64,000 nucleotides of DNA from Pseudomonadota bacterium (GCA_029779845.1 JAKOZT010000143.1:1-64000), one strand, 5' to 3'; numbered from the stretch's first letter, positions 20,271-29,421 are shown. Notes: generated by a model not told the origin, from the sequence alone. Translations and numbers: made by a program.

Positions 20271-21185
20271 ATGGCTATCATCGAGCGCATGCCCGTCTCG
20301 CTCGCCGGCCAGCTCGTCGTCGCGATCTCCTCGCGCGCCCTCTTCGACTTCGAGGAGGAGAACCGCGTCTTCGAGGCCGAGGACGACCGCGCCTACATGG
20401 AGCTGCAGCTCGAGCGCCTGGAGCACGCCGCCAAGCCGGGCGTGGCGTTCTCGCTGGTGCACAAGCTGCTCGCCTTCAACACGCGGCAGGAGGCGCGCGT
20501 CGAGGTGGTGATCCTGTCGCGCAACGACCCGGTCTCGGGCATGCGCGTGTTCCGCTCGGCGCGCCACTACGGGCTGCCGATCCAGCGCGGCGTGTTCACG
20601 CGCGGGCAGTCGCCGTGGCGCTACCTGCGGCCGCTGGCGGCCAACCTGTTCCTCTCCACCAACGAGGCCGACGTGCGCTCGGCGCTCGCAGCCGGCGTGC
20701 CGGCGGCGCGCGTCTACCCGCACTCGGCGCGCGCCTCCGACGCGCATCCCGACGAAGTGCGCATCGCCTTCGACGGCGACGCGGTGCTGTTCTCCGACGA
20801 GGCCGAGCGCGTCTTCCAGAGCCAGGGGCTGGACGCCTTCCAGCGCCACGAGCACCAGCGCGCCGCCACGCCGCTGGCGCCCGGGCCGTTCAAGCCGCTG
20901 CTGCACGCCTTGCAGGCGCTGCAGCGCGAGCCGGGGCGCGACATGCGCATCCGCACCGCGCTGGTGACGGCGCGCAGCGCGCCGGCGCACGAGCGCGCGA
21001 TCCGCACGCTGATGGACTGGCACATCGAGGTCGACGAGGCGATGTTCCTCGGCGGGCTGCCCAAGGGCGAGTTCCTGCGCGAGTTCGAGCCCGATTTCTT
21101 CTTCGACGATCAGACCGGCCACATCGAGAACGCCGCGCCGCACGTGCCGGCGGGGCACGTCGCCGCCGGAGTCGTCAACGGCTGA
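20271..21185 (+). CDS. 5'-nucleotidase, cytosolic IA-like
   Basis: 304 residues of the NT5C1-like 5'-nucleotidase family, which dephosphorylates nucleoside monophosphates. The HAD-like aspartate motif is FDGDAVLFSDEAE, with IQRGVFTRGQSPWRYL and a C-terminal VDEAMFLGGLPKGEFLREFEPDFFFDDQ. Start at ATG 20271 is preceded by a GAGG ribosome site; ATG 20289 is possible. The 219 bases to the divergent TonB-receptor gene contain no other gene. Confidence 0.85.
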   Translation: MAIIERMPVSLAGQLVVAISSRALFDFEEENRVFEAEDDRAYMELQLERLEHAAKPGVAFSLVHKLLAFNTRQEARVEVVILSRNDPVSGMRVFRSARHYGLPIQRGVFTRGQSPWRYLRPLAANLFLSTNEADVRSALAAGVPAARVYPHSARASDAHPDEVRIAFDGDAVLFSDEAERVFQSQGLDAFQRHEHQRAATPLAPGPFKPLLHALQALQREPGRDMRIRTALVTARSAPAHERAIRTLMDWHIEVDEAMFLGGLPKGEFLREFEPDFFFDDQTGHIENAAPHVPAGHVAAGVVNG

Positions 21186-21197
21186 AGTCGGCGGCGT

Positions 21198-21509
21198 TCA
21201 GCCGAGCAGGCGCGCGGCGAGGCGCTGCACCAGCGGCTGCCGCTCCCAGGCCTGCAAGGCGCGCGCGGCGAACTCGTGGCCACGCCGGTTGAGGCGGAAG
21301 TAGCGGATGTGCGCGAAGCCCTCGGGGTTCTCGAACTCGTCGATCAGCGCGAAGTCGGCCAGCGTGCGGAACGACGCGCCGAGCACGCCGCCGTCGATCG
21401 AGCAGCCGCCCCAGCTCTCGCCGGCCTGCACCAGCACGTGGCCCTGGCGCAAGGAGCGCAGGGCGTCGATGAATTCGCCGCGGTTGGGGATGAGGGTGGC
21501 GCGGGCCAT
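21198..21509 (-). CDS. hypothetical protein, 103 aa
   Basis: A small soluble protein I cannot assign. The C-terminal half (EFENPEGFAHIRYFRLNRRGHEFAARALQAWE) reads like a winged-helix fragment with a wing-type beta hairpin. It ends 13 bases from the convergent 5'-nucleotidase. Start ATG 21509 is preferred because the upstream extension is low-complexity and runs through an inverted repeat. Coding status is supported by normal composition and lack of a better frame, not by a family. Confidence 0.55.
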   Translation of the reverse strand: MARATLIPNRGEFIDALRSLRQGHVLVQAGESWGGCSIDGGVLGASFRTLADFALIDEFENPEGFAHIRYFRLNRRGHEFAARALQAWERQPLVQRLAARLLG

Positions 21510-21603
21510 GCGCGCATCTTCGGCCGCGGCGATTGCCCCTGAAGGCGGAAAAGGAGCGGGTTGGCGGGGCAATCCCGCGCGGCGGCAGCGGGTGTGGGAT
21601 CGC

Positions 21604-22323
21604 TCACGCGCCGCGCCCCCCGTGCACATGCCGCCGCAACGCCTCCAGATCCAGCACCCTCACCCCTCCGTACTCGACCGCGATCAGCCCTTCGGCCTGC
21701 AATGAGCGCAGCGCCTCGTTGACCCGCTGCCGCGAGAGCCCCACCAGGTAGGCCAGCTCCTGCTGCGTGATGCGCAGCAGCGTGCCCACGCCCGGATACA
21801 GCACCGGGTGGAACAGCGCCGCGAGGCTGCGCGCCACGCGCGTGTCGGGATCGTTCAGCCGGTCGATCTCGCGCGCGGCGATGAACTGGCTCAAGCGCTC
21901 GTTGAGCTGGTTCATCACGTAGCGGTTGAAGGGGATGCTGCGCTCGAGCAGCCACTCGAAGGTGTCGATGTCCAGCCCCGCGACCGCGCTCTTGCGCAGC
22001 GGCTCGATGTTGTAGCGGTACACCTCGCGCTTGAGCAGCGTGCCCTCGCCGAACCACGCGCCCGGCGGCACGCCGGTGAAGGTGATCGCGAAGCCGAGCG
22101 AGCTGTCGTTGTTCATCTTCAGCAGGCCGTCGAGCACGCCGAACCAGTAGTTGGCCTGGCGCCCGATCTTGCAGACGAAGTCGCCGGGGCGCGCCTCCAC
22201 CACCTGGATCGCGGCGACGGCGCGCTCGCGCGGCTCGCCGACCAGCAGGCCCAGCCACGGAATCATCGCCAGTTCGTCACCGTTCGGCGCGCGCGCCCGC
22301 TGGCGCAGCGGTAGAGAGCTCAT
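21604..22323 (-). CDS. Crp/Fnr-family transcriptional regulator
   Basis: 239 residues: an N-terminal cyclic-nucleotide-binding fold (about 30-140) and a C-terminal helix-turn-helix (TQQELAYLVGLSRQRVNEALRSLQAEGLI). No Fnr-type cysteine cluster is seen; only single cysteines occur. Start ATG 22323 has a GGAG ribosome site; a longer start at 22365 would run through the operator region. It is divergent from the acyl-CoA ligase gene, and a perfect 18-bp palindrome in between lies at the right distance to activate that gene. Confidence 0.85.
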   Translation of the reverse strand: MSSLPLRQRARAPNGDELAMIPWLGLLVGEPRERAVAAIQVVEARPGDFVCKIGRQANYWFGVLDGLLKMNNDSSLGFAITFTGVPPGAWFGEGTLLKREVYRYNIEPLRKSAVAGLDIDTFEWLLERSIPFNRYVMNQLNERLSQFIAAREIDRLNDPDTRVARSLAALFHPVLYPGVGTLLRITQQELAYLVGLSRQRVNEALRSLQAEGLIAVEYGGVRVLDLEALRRHVHGGRGA

Positions 22324-22355
22324 GCGGGAAACTCCCCTCGGGTGTGTCCCGGAGA

Positions 22356-22373
22356 TTGTCGTCACAACGACAA
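22356..22373. promoter_or_regulatory. palindromic operator, probable Crp/Fnr-type site
   Basis: TTGTCGT-CACA-ACGACAA is a perfect palindrome centred at 22364.5. The only good -10 (TACAGT, 22394-22399) predicts a start near 22406, placing the centre at about -41.5, the class II activator position of Crp/Fnr proteins. It could also autoregulate the divergent regulator gene. Confidence 0.65.
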
Positions 22374-22426
22374 CTCGGCGTCAAACTCGCGCCTACAGTG
22401 CACCGTACCGAGAGGAGACGAGAGCG

Positions 22427-24373
22427 GTGCAGACGACCTTCCCCCGACTGATGCTCGACCACGCGGCCAAGCGCCCCGACGCGCCCGCGCTGCGCGAGAA
22501 GGTCTACGGCATCTGGCAGACGCTCACCTGGGCCCAGCTGGCCGCGCTGGCGCGCGAGCTGGCCGCCGGCTTCGCGGCCGCCGGCATGAAGCGCGACGAC
22601 CACGTGGTGGTGGTGGGCGACAACCGCCCGCGCCTGTACGCCACGATGCTGGCCGCGCAGTGGCTGGGCGCGGTGCCGATCCCGCTGTACCAGGACGCGG
22701 CGGCCGCCGAGTTCGTGTTCCCGATCGTCAACGCCGACGTGGCCTTCGCGATCGTCGAAGACCAGGAGCAGGTCGACAAGCTGCTCGAGATCCGCGAGCA
22801 GTGCCCGCGCCTGGCGCGCATCTGGTACGACGATCCGCGCGGCCTGCGCAACTACAGCGAGCCGGGGCTGGCCTCGCTGGATGCGCTGATCGAAGACGGC
22901 CGGCGCTTCGCGCAGGCGCAGCCCGGCTACCTCGACGCGGAGCTGGCCAAGGGGCAGCCGCAGGACGTGGCGGCGATGTTCTTCACCTCCGGCACCACCG
23001 GCAACCCGAAGGGCGTGGTGCACACGCACTTCACGCTGCTCGACCGCGCCAGGGCCGGCGCCGACTTCGACCACCTCACCGAACGCGAAGAGGTGCTGGC
23101 CTACCTGCCGCCGGCCTGGATCGGCCAGAACATCTTCAGCTACGCGCAGTGGCTGGCCTGCGGCTACGTGGTCAACTGCCCCGAATCGGCCGCCACGGTG
23201 ACGATCGACCTGAAGGAGATCGGCCCCACCTACTACTTCGCGCCGCCGCGCGTGTTCGAGGGGCTGCTGACCAGCGTGATGATCCGCATGGAAGACGCGA
23301 GCGCCCTCAAGCGCGGCCTGTTCCACTTCTTCATGAGCGTGGCCAAGAGCGTGGGCCCGGCGCGGATGGACGGCAAGCCGGTCAGCGTGGTCGACCGCCT
23401 GGCCTACGCGCTGGGCAACCTGCTGGTCTACGGCCCGCTGCGCAACACGCTGGGCTTCAGCCGCGTGCGCGTGGCCTACACGGCGGGCGAGGCGATCGGC
23501 CCCGACCTCTTCACCTTCTACCGCTCGATCGGCATCAACCTCAAGCAGCTCTACGGCTCCACCGAGACGGCGGTGTTCGTCTGCCTGCAACCCGACCACG
23601 AGGCCAGGGCCGACACCGTGGGCGTGCCGATCGCCGGCGTGGAGGTGAGGCTCACCGACAGCGGCGAGATCCTGATCAAGTCGCCCGGGCTGCTCAAGGA
23701 GTACTACAAGAACCCGGCCGCCACCGCCGAGGTGCTCGACGCCTCCGGCTGGTACCACACCGGCGACGCCGGCTTCCTCGACGCCGGCGGGCACCTGAAG
23801 ATCATCGACCGCGCGAAGGACGTCGGCCGCATCGCCGGCGGCGCGAACGACGGCGCGATGTTCGCGCCCAAGTACGTGGAGAACAAGCTGAAGTTCTTCC
23901 CGCACATCAAGGAGGCGGTGGCCTTCGGCGACAAGCGCGAGCGCGTCTGCGCCTTCGTCAACATCGACTTCGAGGCGGTGGGCAACTGGGCCGAGAAGCG
24001 CAACCTGCCCTATGCCGGCTACACCGACCTGGCCGGCAAGCCGGAGGTGGTGGAGCTGGTGCGCGCCTGCGTCGAGAAGGTCAACGCCGACCTCGCCGCC
24101 GACGCGATGCTGGCCGGCAGCCAGATCAGCCGCTTCCTGATCCTGCACAAGGAACTCGACGCCGACGACGGCGAGCTGACGCGCACGCGCAAGGTGCGGC
24201 GCGGCTTCATCGGCGAGCGCTACCAGGTGCTGGTCGACGCGCTGTACGGCGGCAGGAGCGAGCAGTACATCGAGACGCAGGTGAAGTTCGAGGACGGCCG
24301 CACCGGCATGGTCTCGGCGACGCTGAAGATCGCCGATGCGAAGACGTTCCCGAGCATGAAGAAGGCGGCGTGA
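22427..24373 (+). CDS. AMP-forming acyl-CoA synthetase
   Basis: 648 residues from GTG 22427, with ribosome site GAGGAGA eight bases ahead. Adenylate-forming ligase: the P-loop MFFTSGTTGNPKGVVHTH, the LYGSTETAVF acceptor motif, WYHTGDAGFLD and the C-terminal LKIIDRAKDVGR hinge. It resembles long-chain fatty acyl-CoA synthetases (FadD15 type) and activates a carboxylic acid with ATP and CoA. It heads an operon with a branched-chain-type ABC importer, so it probably acts on the imported acid. Exact substrate unknown. Confidence 0.85.
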   Translation: MQTTFPRLMLDHAAKRPDAPALREKVYGIWQTLTWAQLAALARELAAGFAAAGMKRDDHVVVVGDNRPRLYATMLAAQWLGAVPIPLYQDAAAAEFVFPIVNADVAFAIVEDQEQVDKLLEIREQCPRLARIWYDDPRGLRNYSEPGLASLDALIEDGRRFAQAQPGYLDAELAKGQPQDVAAMFFTSGTTGNPKGVVHTHFTLLDRARAGADFDHLTEREEVLAYLPPAWIGQNIFSYAQWLACGYVVNCPESAATVTIDLKEIGPTYYFAPPRVFEGLLTSVMIRMEDASALKRGLFHFFMSVAKSVGPARMDGKPVSVVDRLAYALGNLLVYGPLRNTLGFSRVRVAYTAGEAIGPDLFTFYRSIGINLKQLYGSTETAVFVCLQPDHEARADTVGVPIAGVEVRLTDSGEILIKSPGLLKEYYKNPAATAEVLDASGWYHTGDAGFLDAGGHLKIIDRAKDVGRIAGGANDGAMFAPKYVENKLKFFPHIKEAVAFGDKRERVCAFVNIDFEAVGNWAEKRNLPYAGYTDLAGKPEVVELVRACVEKVNADLAADAMLAGSQISRFLILHKELDADDGELTRTRKVRRGFIGERYQVLVDALYGGRSEQYIETQVKFEDGRTGMVSATLKIADAKTFPSMKKAA

Positions 24374-25158
24374 TGGCAGAGAGAAAGATCGGCGAGGTCA
24401 TCCTCGACGTGAAGAACATCAGCCTGCGCTTCGGCGGCGTGAAGGCGCTGACCGACATCAGCTTCGACGTGCGCGAGCACGAGGTGCGCGCCATCATCGG
24501 GCCGAACGGCGCCGGCAAGAGCTCGATGCTGAACTGCATCAACGGCGTCTACTGGCCGCAGGAAGGTTCGATCACGCTGCGCGGCCGGACCTTCAAGCAC
24601 ATGAACTCGCGCCAGGTGGCCGAGGCCGGCATCGCGCGCACCTTCCAGAACCTCGCGCTGTTCAAGGGCATGAGCGTGCTGGACAACATCATGACCGGCC
24701 GCAACCTTCGCATGAAGAGCAACCTCTTCCAGCAGGCGATCCGCTGGGGCGCGGCCGAGCGCGAGGAGATCGCGCACCGCGAGTTCGTCGAGCGCATCAT
24801 CGACTTCCTCGAGATCCAGGCCTACCGCAAGACGCCGGTGGGCCGCCTGCCCTACGGCCTGCAGAAGCGCGTCGACCTCGGCCGCGCGCTGGCGATGGAG
24901 CCCACGCTGCTGCTGCTCGACGAGCCGATGGCCGGCATGAACGTCGAGGAGAAGCAGGACATGAGCCGCTTCATCCTCGACGTCAACGACGAGTACGGCA
25001 CCACCATCGTGCTGATCGAGCACGACATGGGCGTGGTGATGGACATCTCCGACCGCGTCGTGGTGCTCGACTACGGCAAGAAGATCGGCGACGGCACGCC
25101 CGAGGCGGTGCGCAGCAACCCGGACGTCATCAACGCCTACCTCGGGACTTCGCACTGA
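24373..25158 (+). CDS. livG: branched-chain-type ABC transporter ATPase (LivG-like)
   Basis: 261 residues. Walker A GPNGAGKSS (about 44-52), Q-loop in ARTFQNLALF, a signature-region variant LPYGLQKRVDLGRAL in place of LSGGQ, Walker B LLLLDEPMAGMN and H-loop IEHDMGVVM. The C-terminal extension (YGKKIGDGTPEAVRSNPDVINAYLG) is LivG-specific. Its ATG overlaps the ligase stop by one base. Energises uptake of hydrophobic amino acids or, in this context, an organic acid. Confidence 0.9.
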   Translation: MAERKIGEVILDVKNISLRFGGVKALTDISFDVREHEVRAIIGPNGAGKSSMLNCINGVYWPQEGSITLRGRTFKHMNSRQVAEAGIARTFQNLALFKGMSVLDNIMTGRNLRMKSNLFQQAIRWGAAEREEIAHREFVERIIDFLEIQAYRKTPVGRLPYGLQKRVDLGRALAMEPTLLLLDEPMAGMNVEEKQDMSRFILDVNDEYGTTIVLIEHDMGVVMDISDRVVVLDYGKKIGDGTPEAVRSNPDVINAYLGTSH

Positions 25159-25159
25159 C

Positions 25160-26089
25160 ATGGGCTTCTTCCTCGAAACGCTGCTCGGCGGCCTGATGGC
25201 CGGCATGCTGTATTCGCTGATCGCGCTGGGCTTCGTGCTGATCTTCAAGGCCTCGGGCGTGTTCAATTTCGCGCAGGGCGCGATGGTGCTGTTCGCGGCG
25301 CTGGCGATGGCGCGCTTCTCCGAGTGGATTCCGAAGTGGCTGGGCATCGAGAGCCAGCTGCTGGGCAACCTGCTCGCCTTCGCCGCCGCGATGGCGGTGA
25401 TGGTGGCGGTGGCCTGGCTCGTCGAGAAGCTGGTGCTGGGCCGGCTGGTCAACCAGGAAGGCATCACGCTGCTGATGGCCACGCTGGGCATCACCTACTT
25501 CCTCGACGGCCTGGGCCAGACGCTCTTCGGCAACGACATCTACAAGATCGACGTCGGCATGCCCAAGGATCCGATCTTCCTGTTCGAAAACATGTTCCAG
25601 GGCGGCGTGCTGGTCAACAAGGAGGACGTCTACGCCGCGCTGATCGCCGCCGCGCTGGTGGCGGCGCTGAGCCTGTTCTTCCAGAAGACCGCCACCGGCC
25701 GCGCGCTGCGCGCGGTGGCCGACGACCACCAGGCGGCGCAGTCGATCGGCATCCCGCTCAACCGCATCTGGGTGATCGTGTGGAGCGTGGCCGGCTTCGT
25801 CGCGCTGGTGGCCGGCATCATCTGGGGCAGCAAGCTCGGGGTGCAGTTCTCGCTGTCTCTCGTCGCGCTGAAGGCGCTGCCGGTGGTGATCCTCGGCGGC
25901 CTCACCTCGGTGCCCGGCGCGATCATCGGCGGCCTGATCATCGGCGTGGGCGAGAAGCTCTCCGAGGTCTACATCGGGCCGATGCTCGGCGGCGGCATCG
26001 AGATCTGGTTCGCCTACGTGCTGGCGCTCGTCTTCCTCCTCGTGCGGCCTCAGGGGCTGTTCGGCGAGAAGATCATTGATCGGGTCTGA
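25160..26089 (+). CDS. livH: branched-chain-type ABC transporter permease (LivH-like)
   Basis: 309 residues, about eight membrane helices. Family start LLGGLMAGMLYSLIALGFVLIFKASGVFNFAQGAM and the cytoplasmic coupling sequence RALRAVADDHQAAQSIGIPLNRIW are clear. The C terminus LVRPQGLFGEKIIDRV is typical. One base after the ATPase stop, five bases before the second permease. Confidence 0.92.
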   Translation: MGFFLETLLGGLMAGMLYSLIALGFVLIFKASGVFNFAQGAMVLFAALAMARFSEWIPKWLGIESQLLGNLLAFAAAMAVMVAVAWLVEKLVLGRLVNQEGITLLMATLGITYFLDGLGQTLFGNDIYKIDVGMPKDPIFLFENMFQGGVLVNKEDVYAALIAAALVAALSLFFQKTATGRALRAVADDHQAAQSIGIPLNRIWVIVWSVAGFVALVAGIIWGSKLGVQFSLSLVALKALPVVILGGLTSVPGAIIGGLIIGVGEKLSEVYIGPMLGGGIEIWFAYVLALVFLLVRPQGLFGEKIIDRV

Positions 26090-26094
26090 GAACC

Positions 26095-27159
26095 ATGCTC
26101 TACAGAGAAAACGGCCAGTTCAAGACCAGCTACCGCGCCGACCAGGCGATCTTCCCGATCGCGCAGGATCGCATCGCGATCTGGCTGCTGCTCGCCTTCG
26201 CGATCGTCGTCGTGCCGATGGCGGCGCCGGAGTACCTGTTCCGCGCCATCCTGATCCCCTTCCTGATCCTCTCGCTGGCCGCGCTCGGGCTGAACATCCT
26301 GGTCGGCTACTGCGGGCAGATCTCGCTGGGCACCGGCGCCTTCATGGCGGTGGGCGCCTACGCGGCCTACAACTTCCAGGCGCGCATCGAGGGGCTGCCG
26401 GTGATCGTCGCGCTGCTGCTCGGCGGCGGCGCGGCCACCGTGGTGGGCGTGCTGTTCGGCATCCCCTCCCTGCGCATCAAGGGCCTTTATCTCGCGGTGG
26501 CCACGCTGGCGGCGCAGTTCTTCGTCGACTGGGCCTGCCTGCGGCTGAAGTGGGTGACCAACGATTCGTCTTCGGGCTCGGTCAGCGTGGCCGGGCTCAA
26601 CGTGGCGGGCATCCCGATCGAGTCGCCGGTGGCCAAGTACCTGTTCTGCCTCGGCTTCCTGATCGTCTTCGCGCTGCTGGCCAAGAACCTGGTGCGCGGG
26701 CACATCGGCCGCGAGTGGATGGCGATCCGCGACATGGACGTGGCCGCCGCGGTGATCGGCATCCGCCCGGTGTACGCCAAGCTCACCGCATTCGCGGTCA
26801 GCTCCTTCATCGTCGGCGTGGCCGGCGCGCTGTGGGCCTTCGTGCACCTGGGCTCATGGGAGCCGGCCGCCTTCAACATCGACCGCTCCTTCCAGCTGCT
26901 GTTCATGGTGATCATCGGCGGGCTCGGCTCGATCATGGGCAGCTTCTTCGGCGCGGCCTTCATCGTCGTGCTGCCGATCGTGCTGGACAACCTGCCCTAC
27001 TGGTTCGGCATCCCGATCGACACCGCGCTCGCCTCGCACCTGACCTTCATGATCTTCGGCGCGCTGATCGTGTTCTTCCTGGTCGTCGAACCGCATGGCC
27101 TGGCGCGGCTGTGGTCGATCGGAAAAGAGAAATTGCGCCTTTGGCCCTTCCCTCACTGA
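26095..27159 (+). CDS. livM: branched-chain-type ABC transporter permease (LivM-like)
   Basis: 354 residues, about nine helices. ALGLNILVGYCGQISLGTGAFMAVGAYAAY and the coupling helix GREWMAIRDMDVAAAVIGIRPVYAKLTAFAVSSF are LivM signatures. Forms the heteromeric channel with the preceding permease. The N-terminal 30 residues (YRENGQFKTSYRADQAIFPI) are hydrophilic, as in subfamily members found with acyl-CoA ligases. Confidence 0.92.
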   Translation: MLYRENGQFKTSYRADQAIFPIAQDRIAIWLLLAFAIVVVPMAAPEYLFRAILIPFLILSLAALGLNILVGYCGQISLGTGAFMAVGAYAAYNFQARIEGLPVIVALLLGGGAATVVGVLFGIPSLRIKGLYLAVATLAAQFFVDWACLRLKWVTNDSSSGSVSVAGLNVAGIPIESPVAKYLFCLGFLIVFALLAKNLVRGHIGREWMAIRDMDVAAAVIGIRPVYAKLTAFAVSSFIVGVAGALWAFVHLGSWEPAAFNIDRSFQLLFMVIIGGLGSIMGSFFGAAFIVVLPIVLDNLPYWFGIPIDTALASHLTFMIFGALIVFFLVVEPHGLARLWSIGKEKLRLWPFPH

Positions 27160-27187
27160 CCTCACCTGACCTGAACGGAGACAAACG

Positions 27188-28516
27188 ATGAAGCTCAAGC
27201 ACCTCTCGCTCGCTCTCGCCGCCGTGGCGGCCACCGGCAGCCTGCTCGGCAGCGCGCCCGCCTTCGCGCAGGCCAAGGAGCAGTTCTTCCCGCTGCTGGT
27301 GTACCGCACCGGTCCGTACGCGCCCAACGGCACGCCGTGGGCGAACGGCAAGCAGGACTACATCAAGATGATCAACGCGCGCGACGGCGGCATCAACGGC
27401 GTGAAGATCACCTACGAGGAATGCGAGACCGGCTACGCCACCGACAAGGGCGTGGAGTGCTACGAGCGCCTGAAGGGCAAGACCAACACGCTGTTCGACC
27501 CGCAGTCCACCGGCATCACCTTCGCGCTGACCGACAAGGCGCCGGGCGACAAGATGCCGCTGATCACGCTCGGCTACGGCCTGTCGGCCAGCCAGGACGG
27601 CGGCGTGTTCAAGTGGAACTTCCCGCTGATGGGCAGCTACTGGACCGGCGCCGACATCATCCTCCAGCACATCGCCAAGAAGGAAGGCGGCTGGGACAAG
27701 CTCAAGGGCAAGAAGATCGCGCTGGTCTACCACGACAGCCCGTTCGGCAAGGAGCCGATCCCGCTGATCCAGGAGCGCAGCAAGATGCACGGCTTCGATC
27801 TGCAGCTGATCCCCGTCACCGCGCCGGGCGTCGAGCAGAAGGCCGCCTGGCTGCAGGTGCGCCAGAGCCGGCCCGACTACGTGATGCTGTGGGGCTGGGG
27901 CGTGATGAACTCCACCGCGCTGAAGGAAGCGCAGGCCACCGGCTACCCGCGCGAGAAGATGTACGGCGTGTGGTGGGCCGGCGCCGAGCCCGACGTGAAG
28001 GACGTGGGCGACGGCGCCAAGGGCTACAACGCGCTGGCGCTCAACACCTCGGGCCAGCAGCCCAAGGTGATCCAGGACATTCTCAAGTACGTGCACGACA
28101 AGGGCCAGGGCACCGGCCCGAAGGACGAGGTGGGCTCGGTGCTGTACACACGCGGCCTGATCATCCAGATGTTCGCCGTCGAAGCCGTGCGCCGCGCGCA
28201 GGAACGCTTCGGCAAGGGCAAGGTGATGACGTCCGAGCAGGTGCGCTGGGGCCTGGAGAACCTCTCGCTCGACCAGAAGCGCCTCGACGCGCTGGGCTTC
28301 TCCGGCGTGCTGCGCCCGATCAGCACCTCGTGCCAGGACCACATGGGCTCCACCTGGGCGCGCATCCACACCTGGGACGGCGCCAAGTGGAACTTCAGCT
28401 CCGACTGGTACCAGGCCGACGAGCAGATCATCAAGCCGATGGTCAAGGCGGCGGCCGACAAGTACGCCGGCGACAAGAAGCTGACGCGCCGCACGCCGGA
28501 AGACTGCCAGTCATGA
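27188..28516 (+). CDS. branched-chain-type ABC transporter substrate-binding protein
   Basis: 442 residues. Signal peptide to about residue 27 (APAFAQ), then a periplasmic type I binding fold (FPLLVYRTGPYAPNGTPWANGKQDYIKMINARDGGINGVKI; KKIALVYHDSPFGKEPIPL). Belongs to the LivK-like group that often binds aromatic or fatty acids rather than amino acids, but the ligand cannot be read. A hairpin-rich repeat lies directly after its stop, which may protect this mRNA segment so that binding protein is made in excess. Confidence 0.9.
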   Translation: MKLKHLSLALAAVAATGSLLGSAPAFAQAKEQFFPLLVYRTGPYAPNGTPWANGKQDYIKMINARDGGINGVKITYEECETGYATDKGVECYERLKGKTNTLFDPQSTGITFALTDKAPGDKMPLITLGYGLSASQDGGVFKWNFPLMGSYWTGADIILQHIAKKEGGWDKLKGKKIALVYHDSPFGKEPIPLIQERSKMHGFDLQLIPVTAPGVEQKAAWLQVRQSRPDYVMLWGWGVMNSTALKEAQATGYPREKMYGVWWAGAEPDVKDVGDGAKGYNALALNTSGQQPKVIQDILKYVHDKGQGTGPKDEVGSVLYTRGLIIQMFAVEAVRRAQERFGKGKVMTSEQVRWGLENLSLDQKRLDALGFSGVLRPISTSCQDHMGSTWARIHTWDGAKWNFSSDWYQADEQIIKPMVKAAADKYAGDKKLTRRTPEDCQS

Positions 28517-28519
28517 CCC

Positions 28520-28599
28520 ACCCCCGGAGCGGCTCACGCCGCTCCCCCTCGAGGGGGCGCCGCCAGCGGCCCGGCAGAGCCGGTTCCGCGGCGGCCGCT
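28520..28599. repeat. REP-like hairpin element
   Basis: An 8-bp perfect hairpin (28526-28533 with 28538-28545) abuts a 14-bp palindrome CCCCCTCGAGGGGG (28544-28557) and a further GC-rich stem. It resembles an intergenic repeat widespread in Comamonadaceae, and a diverged relative lies at 60387-60460. Position after a binding-protein gene parallels the malE-malF REP. Confidence 0.65.
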
Positions 28600-28614
28600 T
28601 GATCACACCGAGCC

Positions 28615-29421
28615 ATGAGCAACATCATCCTCAACGTCAACGGCATCGAGGTCATCTACAACCACGTGATCCTCGTGCTCAAGGGCGTCTCGCTGCAGGT
28701 GCCGGAAGGCGGCATCGTCGCGCTGCTGGGCGGCAACGGCGCGGGCAAGACCACCACGCTGCGCGCCGTGTCCAACCTGCTGGCCGGCGAGCGCGGCGAG
28801 GTGACCAAGGGCTCGATCGAGCTGCGCGGCGAGCGCATCGAGAAGCTCAGCACCGCCGACATGGTGCAGCGCGGCGTGGTGCAGGTGATGGAAGGCCGCC
28901 ACTGCTTCGCGCACCTGACCATCGAGGAGAACCTGATGACCGGCGCCTACACGCGCCGCGACGGCAAGGCGGCGGTGAACGCCACGCTGGAGAAGGTCTA
29001 CAACTACTTCCCGCGCCTGAAGACGCGGCGCGGCTCGCAGGCGGCGTATACGTCCGGCGGCGAGCAGCAGATGTGCGCGATCGGCCGCGCGCTGATGGCC
29101 AACCCGAAGATGGTGCTGCTCGACGAGCCCTCGATGGGGCTGGCGCCGCAGATCGTCGAGGAGGTGTTCGAGATCGTGCGCGACCTCAACACCAAGGAGC
29201 GCGTGACCTTCCTGCTCGCCGAGCAGAACACCAACATCGCGCTGCGCTACGCCGACTACGGCTACATCCTCGAGAACGGCCGCATCGTGATGGACGGGCA
29301 GGCCAAGGCGCTGCGCGAGAACGAGGACGTGAAGGAGTTCTACCTCGGCATGGGTGGCGGCGACCGCAAGAGCTTCCGCGACGTGAAGAGCTACAAGCGG
29401 CGCAAGCGGTGGCTGGCATGA
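28615..29421 (+). CDS. livF: branched-chain-type ABC transporter ATPase (LivF-like)
   Basis: 268 residues. Walker A GGNGAGKTTT (about 42-51), Q-loop VQVMEGRHCF, signature YTSGGEQQMCAIGRAL, Walker B MVLLDEPSMGLAP, H-loop region AEQNTNIALRYADYGYILENGRIVMDG. Completes the importer. A C-terminal basic tail (RKSFRDVKSYKRRKRWLA) extends past the usual LivF end. ATGA overlap with the next small gene. Confidence 0.9.
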   Translation: MSNIILNVNGIEVIYNHVILVLKGVSLQVPEGGIVALLGGNGAGKTTTLRAVSNLLAGERGEVTKGSIELRGERIEKLSTADMVQRGVVQVMEGRHCFAHLTIEENLMTGAYTRRDGKAAVNATLEKVYNYFPRLKTRRGSQAAYTSGGEQQMCAIGRALMANPKMVLLDEPSMGLAPQIVEEVFEIVRDLNTKERVTFLLAEQNTNIALRYADYGYILENGRIVMDGQAKALRENEDVKEFYLGMGGGDRKSFRDVKSYKRRKRWLA

